The notes under the pieces were generated by a model. It was not told the origin of the DNA. It made no database searches and was given only the letters and a program-made list of their open reading frames with translations. A program made the position numbers and the translations under genes. A stretch of 58,245 nt of DNA, from NCBI GenBank assembly GCA_964358645.1, contig CAYHPW010000012.1, positions 1 to 58,245 on the forward strand, in the 5' to 3' direction. Position 1 is the first letter of the stretch. Each line of letters begins with the position of its first letter. Source of the DNA: JBBTDV01 sp038042605. Its GTDB lineage: Bacteria; Bdellovibrionota; UBA1018. Of this stretch, positions 9,218 through 17,947 are shown in pieces.

Positions 9218-10012
9218 TTAAACCTCGCGCGCTCTGACGGTTATCCCGCCAAGCATGATAAAACCGGCCACTATCAATAATCCATACGTAATGGAGCCTA
9301 GTATGAATTGCCATGTCACGGGAAGGCTGTAAGTAATTTTTGCACCTATGTCGAAATACTCCAGATTCGGCAACCCGGTAGCGACAGCCTTTAACAATAT
9401 TCTCGCGGCTGGCACTTCAATCTTTGCAGCCATTGCGTGGAGTTCGGATATGTTATGCCCCACAAGAAACAGCGCGAAAGAAAAAATCACGGAAAGCGAC
9501 GTCGTTGTAAAAGTTGAAAAAAATGTTGCGATACTGGCAACCACGGCGCTCTGTAGAAGCGCGAGAACAAGCCCGACAAACAACGAAGCACTCAAAACAT
9601 CGACAAACTTCTCAGTGGACAGCGCCAGGATACCAATAAAACATCCTGAAAGCAGCGCCCAGTTCAATACCAGAACCATGCAAAGACCGCTGAACCTTCC
9701 AAAAATAAGCTGACCCCTGGATATAGGTCTTGCAAGCGAAGTATACGCCGTACGCCGATCAAATTCCTTGCTGATAAGTCCCGCGCCAACCAGCACCCCT
9801 ATCATAGAACATGATAAATTAACCGCTGAGAAACCGAAATCAAGGACTATGCGCTCAGGGCGCAAAAAAGATAGCTGGGAAGCCAAAAAACCAAGCACGA
9901 AAACCAGAACCGCGAACAAAAGCACGTTATAGAGAATACGGTCGGTTATTATCTCAAAAAATGTCACCAAACCAATCGAGCGGATGATCCTGCGGATATC
10001 TGAAAAATTCAT
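9218..10012 (-). CDS. pilI: ABC-2 type transporter permease (PilI-type)
   Basis: The 264-residue protein has six hydrophobic segments, starting with LLFAVLVFVLGFLASQL near residue 31, and the ABC-2 pattern LISKEFDRRTAYTSLARPISR near residues 79-99. It overlaps the ATPase gene by ATGA, so the two form one exporter. Gene order matches the Myxococcus xanthus pil locus, where pilG, pilH and pilI lie between the pilR/pilA region and pilD and are needed for pili; the symbol is assigned on that synteny. The substrate is unknown. Confidence 0.82.
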   Translation of the reverse strand: MNFSDIRRIIRSIGLVTFFEIITDRILYNVLLFAVLVFVLGFLASQLSFLRPERIVLDFGFSAVNLSCSMIGVLVGAGLISKEFDRRTAYTSLARPISRGQLIFGRFSGLCMVLVLNWALLSGCFIGILALSTEKFVDVLSASLFVGLVLALLQSAVVASIATFFSTFTTTSLSVIFSFALFLVGHNISELHAMAAKIEVPAARILLKAVATGLPNLEYFDIGAKITYSLPVTWQFILGSITYGLLIVAGFIMLGGITVRAREV

Positions 10013-10920
10013 GACGTTTCACCGATAAAAAGATCCTCAAGCGATGGTCTCACAGGAGTCACCCAAAGTATACGGGCATTAAGCTTAATCAGCGCCTGTA
10101 TCACATCTTTCACGGCATCATTTCCAGAGACAATCCCTCTTAATCCGTCCGGGATAGACTGCAAAGAGGTGAGGCCATATAAACAGGAGACCTGATCCAT
10201 CACCACACCCGTGAAAGCGATTTCGGTTTGTAGCGGGCCTTTGGATAAAAGCTCGCCGATAGTGCCGATGCGCGCCACTTTACCATTTCTCAATAAAGCA
10301 ACGCTGTCACAAATCATCTCAACATCATGAATGACATGTGAGCTGAAAAATACCGTTTTTCCGCGGGCGGCGAGCCGGATTATTAGCTCCCTCATTTCCT
10401 TCCTTCCAAGTGGATCCAATCCGCTCATCGGTTCATCAAGCACTAAAAGTTCAGGGTCATGTATAATTGCTTGGGCGATGCCTATGCGCTGAAGCATACC
10501 TTTGGAATATTTTTTGAGTTGTACTTCGCCAGCTTTAGCTAAGCCTACTTCTTCGAGCGTTTCCGGTATCCGCTTGCGTATCAGGTCGTCCGTCAAACCA
10601 GATAATCTGCCAAAATATTTAAGCAGCCCTTCCCCGGTGAGATGGTCCGGAAAATACGGCCTTTCAGGAAGATACCCGAGCATGGACTTCGCGGCTCGAT
10701 CAAGTGAGCAAACATCGTTGATCGTGATTCTTCCGGCAACCGGCTTGGTCAACCCGACGACCAAATGAATCAAAGTCGTCTTACCAGCACCGTTGGAACC
10801 AAGAAGCCCGAATACGGATCCTCTTGTGACGGAAAAATTCAAGCCATCCAAAACCATAACACGTTTTTGGAAGAACCCGGCGCGAAAGCCATGTTTAACT
10901 CCAAGCACTTCAAGCATCAT
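10009..10920 (-). CDS. pilH: ABC transporter ATP-binding protein (PilH-type)
   Basis: The 303-residue ATPase has Walker A (GLLGSNGAGKTTL near residues 38-50), the signature YSKGMLQRIGIAQAI near 138-152, Walker B LLVLDEPMSGLDP near 159-171, and the switch histidine in FFSSHVIHDVE. A C-terminal accessory region of about 80 residues follows, as in CcmA-type exporters. It pairs with the permease downstream. The symbol follows the Myxococcus pil locus; it is not the response regulator called PilH in Pseudomonas. The paired ATGATG start has no visible Shine-Dalgarno sequence. Confidence 0.85.
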   Translation of the reverse strand: MMLEVLGVKHGFRAGFFQKRVMVLDGLNFSVTRGSVFGLLGSNGAGKTTLIHLVVGLTKPVAGRITINDVCSLDRAAKSMLGYLPERPYFPDHLTGEGLLKYFGRLSGLTDDLIRKRIPETLEEVGLAKAGEVQLKKYSKGMLQRIGIAQAIIHDPELLVLDEPMSGLDPLGRKEMRELIIRLAARGKTVFFSSHVIHDVEMICDSVALLRNGKVARIGTIGELLSKGPLQTEIAFTGVVMDQVSCLYGLTSLQSIPDGLRGIVSGNDAVKDVIQALIKLNARILWVTPVRPSLEDLFIGETS

Positions 10921-10960
10921 GATAATGAAAAATTAAAATAATAATGGGATAACGTCAATA

Positions 10961-11914
10961 TCACTCAAGACCAAGCACACGTCCACGTGGGGTGGATGAT
11001 TGTATCCGCCCGCTTCGGTCCAAAAAAAGCTTCCCCCCGAATGGGTCAAAAAATGACGAATTATGCGCCTTTATAAAACCATCGAAATATGCCCGCATCT
11101 TACTCATTGATATGTTCATGCTTTTTTTGTACCCGGCAAGACCGTTTAAAAAAGCCGTAAATGAGTTGTTAAGTTCGAATAAGTAATGACTGACGAACAA
11201 TGATTTGCGCTTATTTTCCAGTCCCTTTTTAACTTTTTCATCGCTGGCCATGTTCGCCATTGCCGCAAGAAGCCTGAGCCCCACCTCGTATTCACCGCCT
11301 TGTTTAGAAAGCCGCTCGGCCAACCCGGTTAAATACGCGGGTACTCCAGGCATTGAACCAGCTTCGCGGAAATACCTTGCCGCCTCCGGGAGATTATCCA
11401 ATTCGAACAAGTAAATATAACCAAGCAACATGGGAATGTTCCATGCTTTGGTCCAAAACCTATTCCTAAACGTATCAGGGTATGTGTGGAGCTTTTGATG
11501 GATAAAATCATGGCCTTTCAAAAGCAGCTTCTCGGCTCCGATGGCGTCTCCACGGACAACGGTAAGCAAGTTAGCTCCGCTTGTGTATAGCGCGAGGAAA
11601 GCAGGGTCCAGTTCGCTTGCCAGATCAAAGCGGTAAAAGAGAATTGGGTGCTGCCCCTTAGTCACCTTGCTCATTGAATTATCAAGCAGGCATTGTATCC
11701 ACAACCAGTCTATGACCACAGGTAAATGGCCAAAGGAGAAAATATTGATACCCTTGCCCAAAGCCTTGCTGTTCCAGCTATGTTCGATATCAGATATGTG
11801 CGCCGACTTCTTGGATTCCAACCTGATCAAGAAATGATTCAAATAAAACTGAAAAATAAAAAGTATCAATACCGCCGCTACAGGCCTATTAAGTTTCTTT
11901 GCGGATACAGACAC
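10961..11914 (-). CDS. TPR-like membrane-anchored protein, probable PilG equivalent
   Basis: The 317-residue protein has an N-terminal signal anchor (AAVLILFIFQFYLNHFLI, residues 13-30) and then helical repeats resembling TPRs, such as FDLASELDPAFLALYTSGANLL near residues 95-116 and LPEAARYFREA near 177-187. The start is GTG with AGGAG nine bases upstream, inside the 3-prime end of the regulator gene (26-base overlap). It precedes the ABC ATPase, the position of pilG in the Myxococcus pil locus. The equivalence is a synteny inference; sequence identity was not tested. Confidence 0.7.
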   Translation of the reverse strand: MSVSAKKLNRPVAAVLILFIFQFYLNHFLIRLESKKSAHISDIEHSWNSKALGKGINIFSFGHLPVVIDWLWIQCLLDNSMSKVTKGQHPILFYRFDLASELDPAFLALYTSGANLLTVVRGDAIGAEKLLLKGHDFIHQKLHTYPDTFRNRFWTKAWNIPMLLGYIYLFELDNLPEAARYFREAGSMPGVPAYLTGLAERLSKQGGEYEVGLRLLAAMANMASDEKVKKGLENKRKSLFVSHYLFELNNSFTAFLNGLAGYKKSMNISMSKMRAYFDGFIKAHNSSFFDPFGGKLFLDRSGRIQSSTPRGRVLGLE

Positions 11915-12911
11915 CGTTTTTTGCTCCTACAACGAACTTATTTAACCGGCCCTGCATGTTTTTCAAGGTTATCTTCAATAAGCTTGCCGCTTTTTTATTG
12001 TCACCCTTAGCATAGGTCAACGCATCAGTTATATAAATACGTTCCACATCCCTTATAACGGCATCAAGATCTACCGGGCCATTTGAAAAATCAGGAGACC
12101 TTAGTTTTATTTCATTAACAACGGCGGGAACGCCAAGGCGGCATTGCTCCATGCCATCACGTAATGTGGCGGGCAGCGAAGATAATGAGATGATGTCTCC
12201 ATTTTCAAACGCCACGGCCCGTTCGATAATATTCTCAAGCTCGCGTACGTTGCCGGGCCAATCACCACCCTCCAGGGCTGTCATGGCGTCTTCATCAAAG
12301 CCATTAAAAGTTTTATTGAATCTGCTTGAGCATTTATCAAGAAAGTGCTTAGCAAGCAGCTTTATATCCTCGCGCCGTTCTCTCAGTGAAGGTGTTTTGA
12401 TAAGTATCACATTCAAACGATAATACAGATCCTCCCTGAATGTACCCTTGGAAACCGCAGCTTCAAGATCTCTGTTGGTAGCCGCGATTATCCTGACATC
12501 CACTCGAACGTCGTCCGTACCGCCAACCTTGCGGATAATGCGTTCTTGAATCGCACGTAACAATTTAACTTGCATGGACAAAGGCAGCTCACCCACCTCA
12601 TCCAGAAACAATGTCCCGCCGTTGGCCGCCTGAAAAAGCCCCTCCTTTTCATTTACAGCACCGGTAAAACTGCCCCGGCGGTGGCCGAACATCTCGCTTT
12701 CTATCAATGTCTCAGGTATCGCTCCGCAATTGACGGGAATAAATGGCCTTCCATGCAAAGGCCCTAATTCATGAAGCATCCTGGCAACGAGTTCCTTACC
12801 CGTCCCGCTTTCACCAATGACAAGAACATTGCTCTTGGTTGGCGCGACCCGTCCCACCAGATCCAGCAATTCGCGTATTGTCCTTGATTCACCAATAATA
12901 CTTTTACTCAC
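11889..12911 (-). CDS. Sigma-54-dependent transcriptional activator lacking a receiver domain
   Basis: The product (about 340 residues) is a bacterial enhancer-binding protein. The AAA+ domain has Walker A GESGTGKE near residues 33-40, the sigma-54 contact loop GSFTGA near 80-85, Walker B GTLFLDEVGE, and an arginine-finger region. A C-terminal Fis-type helix-turn-helix (DNKKAASLLKITLKNMQGRL) binds DNA. There is no N-terminal receiver, PAS or GAF domain. It stands where pilR stands in related loci. The loop carries serine where GAFTGA is usual. The start is one of three adjacent GTG codons (12911, 12914, 12917); 12911 has the best spacing from GGGGG. Confidence 0.9.
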   Translation of the reverse strand: MSKSIIGESRTIRELLDLVGRVAPTKSNVLVIGESGTGKELVARMLHELGPLHGRPFIPVNCGAIPETLIESEMFGHRRGSFTGAVNEKEGLFQAANGGTLFLDEVGELPLSMQVKLLRAIQERIIRKVGGTDDVRVDVRIIAATNRDLEAAVSKGTFREDLYYRLNVILIKTPSLRERREDIKLLAKHFLDKCSSRFNKTFNGFDEDAMTALEGGDWPGNVRELENIIERAVAFENGDIISLSSLPATLRDGMEQCRLGVPAVVNEIKLRSPDFSNGPVDLDAVIRDVERIYITDALTYAKGDNKKAASLLKITLKNMQGRLNKFVVGAKNGVCIRKET

Positions 12912-14127
12912 CACCACCCCCGGCAAGTTTGAATATCGGCAAATACATGGCTATCATCAATGCCCCGATAACTCCGCCCAGAAAAACCATTATGAGCGGT
13001 TCAATTAGTTTGCTCATCCCCGAGACCAGAGACTCTACATCAGCTTCGTAAAAATCAGCGATTTTCTCGAGCATCTTGTCCAGGTTGCCCGTCGATTCAC
13101 CTATCTGTATCATCTGGAAAGCCATCTTCGGAAACACTGATTTTTTTGCCAGCGCCGTACCGAACGTTTGCCCGGATTCAACACTTGCCTTTATACCAGC
13201 GACGGATTCTTCTATAACAGCGTTATCTATAGTCGCCTTGCAGATATCGATGGCATCAATGAGATTAACGCCGGATGTGAGCAACGTCTGCATCGTTCTG
13301 CAAAAACGCGCCACTCCAGCTTTTTGCATAAGAACACCGAACAGCGGTGCCCTAAAGAATATCTTGTCCGTCAAGGCTCTGCCTTCGTTTGTCTTGATGA
13401 ACTTTAAAAACATAATTCCAAGTAAAACCGCGCTCCCTATTAATAAAAGAGCATTATCTCCCATGAAATGGGCGGCGCCTATCACCATCTTAGTGGGTGC
13501 TGGCAGGCTTTGTCCGCTTCCTTTGAACATTTCCTCGAATTTCGGTATCACCACGATCAAGATAAAGCTGACCACCCCGACGCCTATCAATGTGACGATC
13601 GCCGGGTACATCATCATGCTTTTAACCATTTTTCTTAGGCGATCCTCGTCCTCTATGTACCTGCTCAAACGCTTCAGCATGTTATCAAGCGCGCCTGAGG
13701 ATTCACCAGCGCGTATGAGGGCGATGTAAAGTTTTGAAAATACCGTTGGGTAAGCGCTGATCGCCTCCCAAAGATACGATCCTTGCGATACGCGCTCCTT
13801 CATACCTTCAAGTACTTTTTTAAATGACTTATGCACGGATTGCTCATGCAGGATTTCCAAGCTCTGCATTAACGGTATACCGGAATTTATAAGCACCTGG
13901 AGCTGGCGGGTAAATACTACTAGTTCAGTGATCCCGACACCCCTGATTTTCTGCCCTTTCACGCGCAAAGCAAGGCTTGTGGCCATCCCTCCCGACTTGA
14001 CAATGCGAACCGGGCGGATCCCTCGGCTTCTGAGCACCATGCGCAGCTCGCCTTCGCCGGACGCTTCGATGCTGCCGGATGTTCTCTTGCCGCTCTTGTC
14101 TACACCTTCAAACTTATAATCCGGCAT
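12904..14127 (-). CDS. pilC: Type IV pilus inner-membrane platform protein PilC
   Basis: PilC is the platform protein that couples the PilB and PilT motors to pilin addition and removal. The 407-residue product has an N-terminal segment (MPDYKFEGVDKSGKRTSGSI), two T2SF repeats, the first beginning near TRQLQVLINSGIPLMQSLEI (residues 70-89) and the second near CRTMQTLLTSGVNLIDAI, and three membrane helices, the last near the C-terminus (LIMVFLGGVIGALMIAMYLP). Its end overlaps the start of the sigma-54 activator gene, and 20 bases separate it from pilT. Confidence 0.96.
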   Translation of the reverse strand: MPDYKFEGVDKSGKRTSGSIEASGEGELRMVLRSRGIRPVRIVKSGGMATSLALRVKGQKIRGVGITELVVFTRQLQVLINSGIPLMQSLEILHEQSVHKSFKKVLEGMKERVSQGSYLWEAISAYPTVFSKLYIALIRAGESSGALDNMLKRLSRYIEDEDRLRKMVKSMMMYPAIVTLIGVGVVSFILIVVIPKFEEMFKGSGQSLPAPTKMVIGAAHFMGDNALLLIGSAVLLGIMFLKFIKTNEGRALTDKIFFRAPLFGVLMQKAGVARFCRTMQTLLTSGVNLIDAIDICKATIDNAVIEESVAGIKASVESGQTFGTALAKKSVFPKMAFQMIQIGESTGNLDKMLEKIADFYEADVESLVSGMSKLIEPLIMVFLGGVIGALMIAMYLPIFKLAGGGGE

Positions 14128-14147
14128 CGTTATTCCGATCCACCACT

Positions 14148-15224
14148 TTAGCCACGCATATTGGCCAACTGTTTGATGAGTTCTTCCTGCATGAAGCTGT
14201 GTTCGATGGCAGTTGTCTTTGAAATTACACCTTGGCTTACAAGGCTTGTCAGCGCCTGGTTCATGGTCTGCATGCCGGTTTCTTCCTGTCCAGACTGCAT
14301 TGCAGAGTAAATATGGTGAATCTTATCTTCACGTATCAGATTACGTATTCCCAATGTAGGGATAAGCACCTCGCAAGCGAGGACCCTTCCGGTACCGTTG
14401 TTTTTCGAAATCAGCTGCTGTGAAACTACAACCTGCAGTGTAAAGGACAAACTCTGTCTGATTTGTGGCTGCTGATGCGGCGGAAATACATTAACTATAC
14501 GGTTTATCGCCTGCACCGCCGTATTGGTGTGCAGGGTGGCGAAAACAAGATGACCGGTCTCAGCGATGGTCAATGCTGATTCGATTGTTTCCATATCACG
14601 CATCTCACCGACTAAAACGAAATCTGGGTCCTGGCGAAGTACGCGCTTAAGCGACGACGCAAATCCCTTGGTGTCCACGCCTACTTCACGCTGGTTAACC
14701 ACGCAGCCCTTGTGCGGATGAATAAATTCGATCGGATCCTCTATGGTGATGATATGCCCGACTTCCTCCCGATTTAGTATGTCGAGCATCGACGCCAGTG
14801 ATGTGGATTTACCGCTACCGGTGGCGCCGGTAACAAGTATAAGCCCGTTAGGCCTATGTATAACCGACTTCAGGATTTGCGGGAGCTTAAGTGAATCGAA
14901 TTCCGGGATAACCATCGGAATGCGCCTGAATACAGCGGCAATCGAACCGCGCTGGTAGAAGACATTGCCACGAAAGCGTGAAAGATCTTTTATACCGAAT
15001 GAAAAATCCAGCTCCAGGTGTTTCTCAAATTCGGCTTTTTGCGAGTCGGTTATAACCGAATAAGCCAATTCCTCGGTATCTTTGGATAACAACGGGTCCA
15101 TTTTAACTTTGATCATCTTGCCATGGATACGGTACTGCGGCGGCGATCCCACCGAAAGGTGAAGATCAGAAGCACCCTGCTCAACCATGGTCTTAAGAAG
15201 TGATGGAAGACTTACTTTGGCCAT
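14148..15224 (-). CDS. pilT: Type IV pilus retraction ATPase PilT
   Basis: PilT is the hexameric motor that retracts the pilus. The 358-residue product has Walker A TGATGSGKS (residues 132-140), the Asp box near IITIEDPIEFIHPH, Walker B with LVGEMRDMETI, and the His box ATLHTNTA near residue 228. The N-terminal PAS-like domain begins SLLKTMVEQGASDLHLSVG. PilT is shorter than PilB and lacks the zinc site, as expected. The start codon overlaps the pilB stop as TAATG. PilU is an alternative name, but this is the only PilT-type gene here and lies directly before pilC. Confidence 0.95.
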   Translation of the reverse strand: MAKVSLPSLLKTMVEQGASDLHLSVGSPPQYRIHGKMIKVKMDPLLSKDTEELAYSVITDSQKAEFEKHLELDFSFGIKDLSRFRGNVFYQRGSIAAVFRRIPMVIPEFDSLKLPQILKSVIHRPNGLILVTGATGSGKSTSLASMLDILNREEVGHIITIEDPIEFIHPHKGCVVNQREVGVDTKGFASSLKRVLRQDPDFVLVGEMRDMETIESALTIAETGHLVFATLHTNTAVQAINRIVNVFPPHQQPQIRQSLSFTLQVVVSQQLISKNNGTGRVLACEVLIPTLGIRNLIREDKIHHIYSAMQSGQEETGMQTMNQALTSLVSQGVISKTTAIEHSFMQEELIKQLANMRG

Positions 15225-16933
15225 TATGCCTCCATTGTCATTGATACAGCTTCTTCCAGGCTCGTTTTACCCTCGACCACCTTTGTAAGCGCGGACAAGC
15301 GCAGGGTCTTCATCCCCTCTTTAATCGCCTGTTTCTTCAATTCAAGGTGACTCTCTCCACGTAACACCATTTCCTTCATATTCTGGCTAAAATCCAGAAC
15401 TTCATAAATGGCCACGCGCCCCTTGTAACCCGTACTATGACACCGTGAACACCCGTTGCCTTTAAAACATTGGACGTTTTCAACCTCATTTGCCGAAAGA
15501 CCAAGCTCAACGAGTTTTTCAGGAGGGATTTTTTGTTCAACCCTGCAGCCAGGACAAATCGTTCTCAACAGTCGTTGTGCAACGATCGTATTCGTCGAGG
15601 CCACAACAAGAAATGACTCCACCCCCATATTCATAAGACGAATCAGTGTACTGGCGGCATCATTGGTGTGCAAAGTTGAAAGAACCAGGTGTCCAGTCAA
15701 GGCGGCCTGGATCGCGACTTCCGCAGTTTCATAATCCCTGATTTCACCTACAAGAATCACGTCAGGATCTTGCCTGAGCAACGATCTCAACACGCTGGCG
15801 AACGTGAGTCCAACTTCCTTATGAACCTGAACCTGGTTGATGCCGTCTAAATTGTATTCAACAGGATCCTCGGCGGTTGATAGGTTGTCGGTCTGCTTGT
15901 TTAGTTCCGTGAGAGCTGAATATAAAGTAGTTGTCTTGCCACTTCCGGTTGGGCCTGTGACAAGCACCATCCCGTTTGGTGCATTGATCCCTTTCCTGAA
16001 TACCTCAAGCTGCCTGTTCTCAAAACCAAGCTGCATGAGATCAAGCTTCAGATTCCCCTTGGATAATAACCGGAGAACTATTTTCTCCCCAAAAATGGTC
16101 GGCATGGAATTAACTCGAAAATCTATTTCACTTCCGGCGACACGGAGCTTGATCCTACCGTCCTGTGGCACGCGTGACTCGGCTATATCCATGCGTGACA
16201 TGATCTTAAACCGAGCGATGATGGCGCGCTTCATTTCAAGCGGCAACAGGGCCATTTCATAAAGCACTCCATCTATGCGCATCCTCACGCGCAAGCGCTT
16301 TTCATACGGCTCCACATGAATGTCACTAACTCCGCGACGAATCGCCTCACTCAATATCCCGTTGACTGCTTTTATTATCGGTGCATCTTGCTCTATCGAT
16401 TCACCAGGCGCGTTGATTTCGTGAACATGCACGAGATCAATGCTCAGTGAATCGTCGGACAGATTTTTATCTTTCTGGAATGTCTCTATGGCGGAATCAA
16501 CAGAGGCCGACCCTCCGCTGTAATACTTCAAAACAGTCGCATCAAATGCGGAATAAGATGTGAGCACGGCTTCGACATTTCTTTTAAGCGTGAACTTAAG
16601 ATTTTCCAGGCCGTGAATGTATGACGGATCACACAGCGCCACCACTACAGTTTCCTTATTCATCTGTATGGGTATAGCTTGATATTTATTAACTATCGGT
16701 GGTGTAACGAGCTTGATCACTTCCGGGTTGATCTCGAATTTGGCCAGGTTAATACTGGGGAGACCGAATTTCTGGCCCAAATAGTAAAGAAGCCGCGTTT
16801 CCGCGATATATTTAGCCTCTATAAGAAATCTTATATGGCTCTTGCCACGTTTTACCGCATCCACAGCCTCATCAAAATGAGCTTGTGTGATTATTTTATC
16901 TTTTAGCAACAGTTCGGCTAATTGCCGCGACAT
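15224..16933 (-). CDS. pilB: Type IV pilus extension ATPase PilB
   Basis: PilB powers pilus assembly. The 569-residue product has an N-terminal MshEN/T2SSE_N domain (to about residue 140), the N2 domain with SDIHVEPY (203-210), Walker A GPTGSGKT (327-334), the Asp box STAEDPVEY, Walker B LVGEIRDYETAE, and LSTLHTNDA near 419. A zinc site with CPGC and CSRC lies near residues 460-500, typical of extension motors. It is the first gene of the pilus run, 59 bases downstream of ribF. MshEN domains bind cyclic di-GMP in some homologues; whether this one keeps the binding residues was not established. Confidence 0.96.
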   Translation of the reverse strand: MSRQLAELLLKDKIITQAHFDEAVDAVKRGKSHIRFLIEAKYIAETRLLYYLGQKFGLPSINLAKFEINPEVIKLVTPPIVNKYQAIPIQMNKETVVVALCDPSYIHGLENLKFTLKRNVEAVLTSYSAFDATVLKYYSGGSASVDSAIETFQKDKNLSDDSLSIDLVHVHEINAPGESIEQDAPIIKAVNGILSEAIRRGVSDIHVEPYEKRLRVRMRIDGVLYEMALLPLEMKRAIIARFKIMSRMDIAESRVPQDGRIKLRVAGSEIDFRVNSMPTIFGEKIVLRLLSKGNLKLDLMQLGFENRQLEVFRKGINAPNGMVLVTGPTGSGKTTTLYSALTELNKQTDNLSTAEDPVEYNLDGINQVQVHKEVGLTFASVLRSLLRQDPDVILVGEIRDYETAEVAIQAALTGHLVLSTLHTNDAASTLIRLMNMGVESFLVVASTNTIVAQRLLRTICPGCRVEQKIPPEKLVELGLSANEVENVQCFKGNGCSRCHSTGYKGRVAIYEVLDFSQNMKEMVLRGESHLELKKQAIKEGMKTLRLSALTKVVEGKTSLEEAVSMTMEA

Positions 16934-16992
16934 GGCTCACATCCCTGGGCTTGCCTGAATTTTCACCTAAATTTCCAATAGATATCAGGTGA

Positions 16993-17934
16993 TTATTTAA
17001 TTTTGAGAGTCCAGGGGGGCTTTGTCAAGGTTTCGTCTATGTCCTTAGCTATTTGCGTTTTCAAATCATTAGCGTCAGAAAATTTCCGCTCGCTTCGCAA
17101 ATACCGTAGAAACTTCACCTCTATTCCGATCCCATACAAATCAATATCCGTATTAATCAGGTGTGTCTCGATAAGCGGCTTTATCGGCCCGCAAAATGTC
17201 GGCCTAACACCGATATTGGTAACGCTCGGATAATTTTTACCAGAGCATGAAGTTACAGTCGCATAAACACCATATGGAAGCTCGAGTTTCCCTTCGACCC
17301 TAAAATTAGCCGTTGGGAAACCAAGCTCGTGCCCCCTTCTGTCTCCATGCATGACAACTCCGCGATAAAAGAACTCGCGTCCCGAAAGACGATTCGCGTT
17401 TATTATATCCCCCGACTTTAAATAACGCCTTATCGCGGAGCTCGAGACTACTTCAGTCCCGGATCGGTACGGTGGCAGAGCGGAAAACCCAATACCCGCT
17501 CGCCGGCACATCGATTCAAGAACAGGCAATGTTCCGTGGCGCTTCCTGCCGAAAGCGAAGTCAAAACCGATTATTATTTCTTCAGCTCCCACACGCTTGA
17601 TCAAAACATCATAAAAAAACCGTTCTGGCTCAGTGAAAGAAAAATCCTTATTGAATGGTTCTTCTATAATCACATCAACGCCAAGCTCGGCCATGAGCTC
17701 AAGTTTTTCGTCATAAGTTAAAAGCAACTCCAGCTCAACATCGGACGTCAGTATGGCTTGAGGATGTGGGCGGAACGTGTATATCGCGCTTGTTCCGGCC
17801 CTGTTTTTTGCCGCATATAAAACTTTTTTAATAAGATCTTGATGCCCGATATGGATACCGTCAAAATTGCCGATCGTAACCACTGGCTTGTTTAACGGGC
17901 GCGAAAGGTTGTTTGCTCCTCGTATCACTTCCAT
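16993..17934 (-). CDS. ribF: Bifunctional riboflavin kinase / FMN adenylyltransferase RibF
   Basis: RibF makes FMN and FAD from riboflavin in the cytoplasm. The 313-residue product has the adenylyltransferase domain with TIGNFDGIHIGHQDLI near residues 21-36 and FDFAFGRKRHGT near 123-134, and the C-terminal riboflavin-kinase domain with GHELGFPTANF near 205-215 and YGVYATVT. Length is standard (about 310). It starts 13 bases downstream of glnN and precedes pilB. The link to pilus genes appears to be incidental co-transcription. Confidence 0.95.
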   Translation of the reverse strand: MEVIRGANNLSRPLNKPVVTIGNFDGIHIGHQDLIKKVLYAAKNRAGTSAIYTFRPHPQAILTSDVELELLLTYDEKLELMAELGVDVIIEEPFNKDFSFTEPERFFYDVLIKRVGAEEIIIGFDFAFGRKRHGTLPVLESMCRRAGIGFSALPPYRSGTEVVSSSAIRRYLKSGDIINANRLSGREFFYRGVVMHGDRRGHELGFPTANFRVEGKLELPYGVYATVTSCSGKNYPSVTNIGVRPTFCGPIKPLIETHLINTDIDLYGIGIEVKFLRYLRSERKFSDANDLKTQIAKDIDETLTKPPWTLKIK

Positions 17935-17947
17935 ATCACGTTATCCG

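Noticed and set aside
16963..16992. TCACCT/AGGTGA inverted repeat between ribF and pilB
   Set aside because: Six-base arms 18 bases apart without a T-tract are expected by chance; it is not a convincing terminator or operator.
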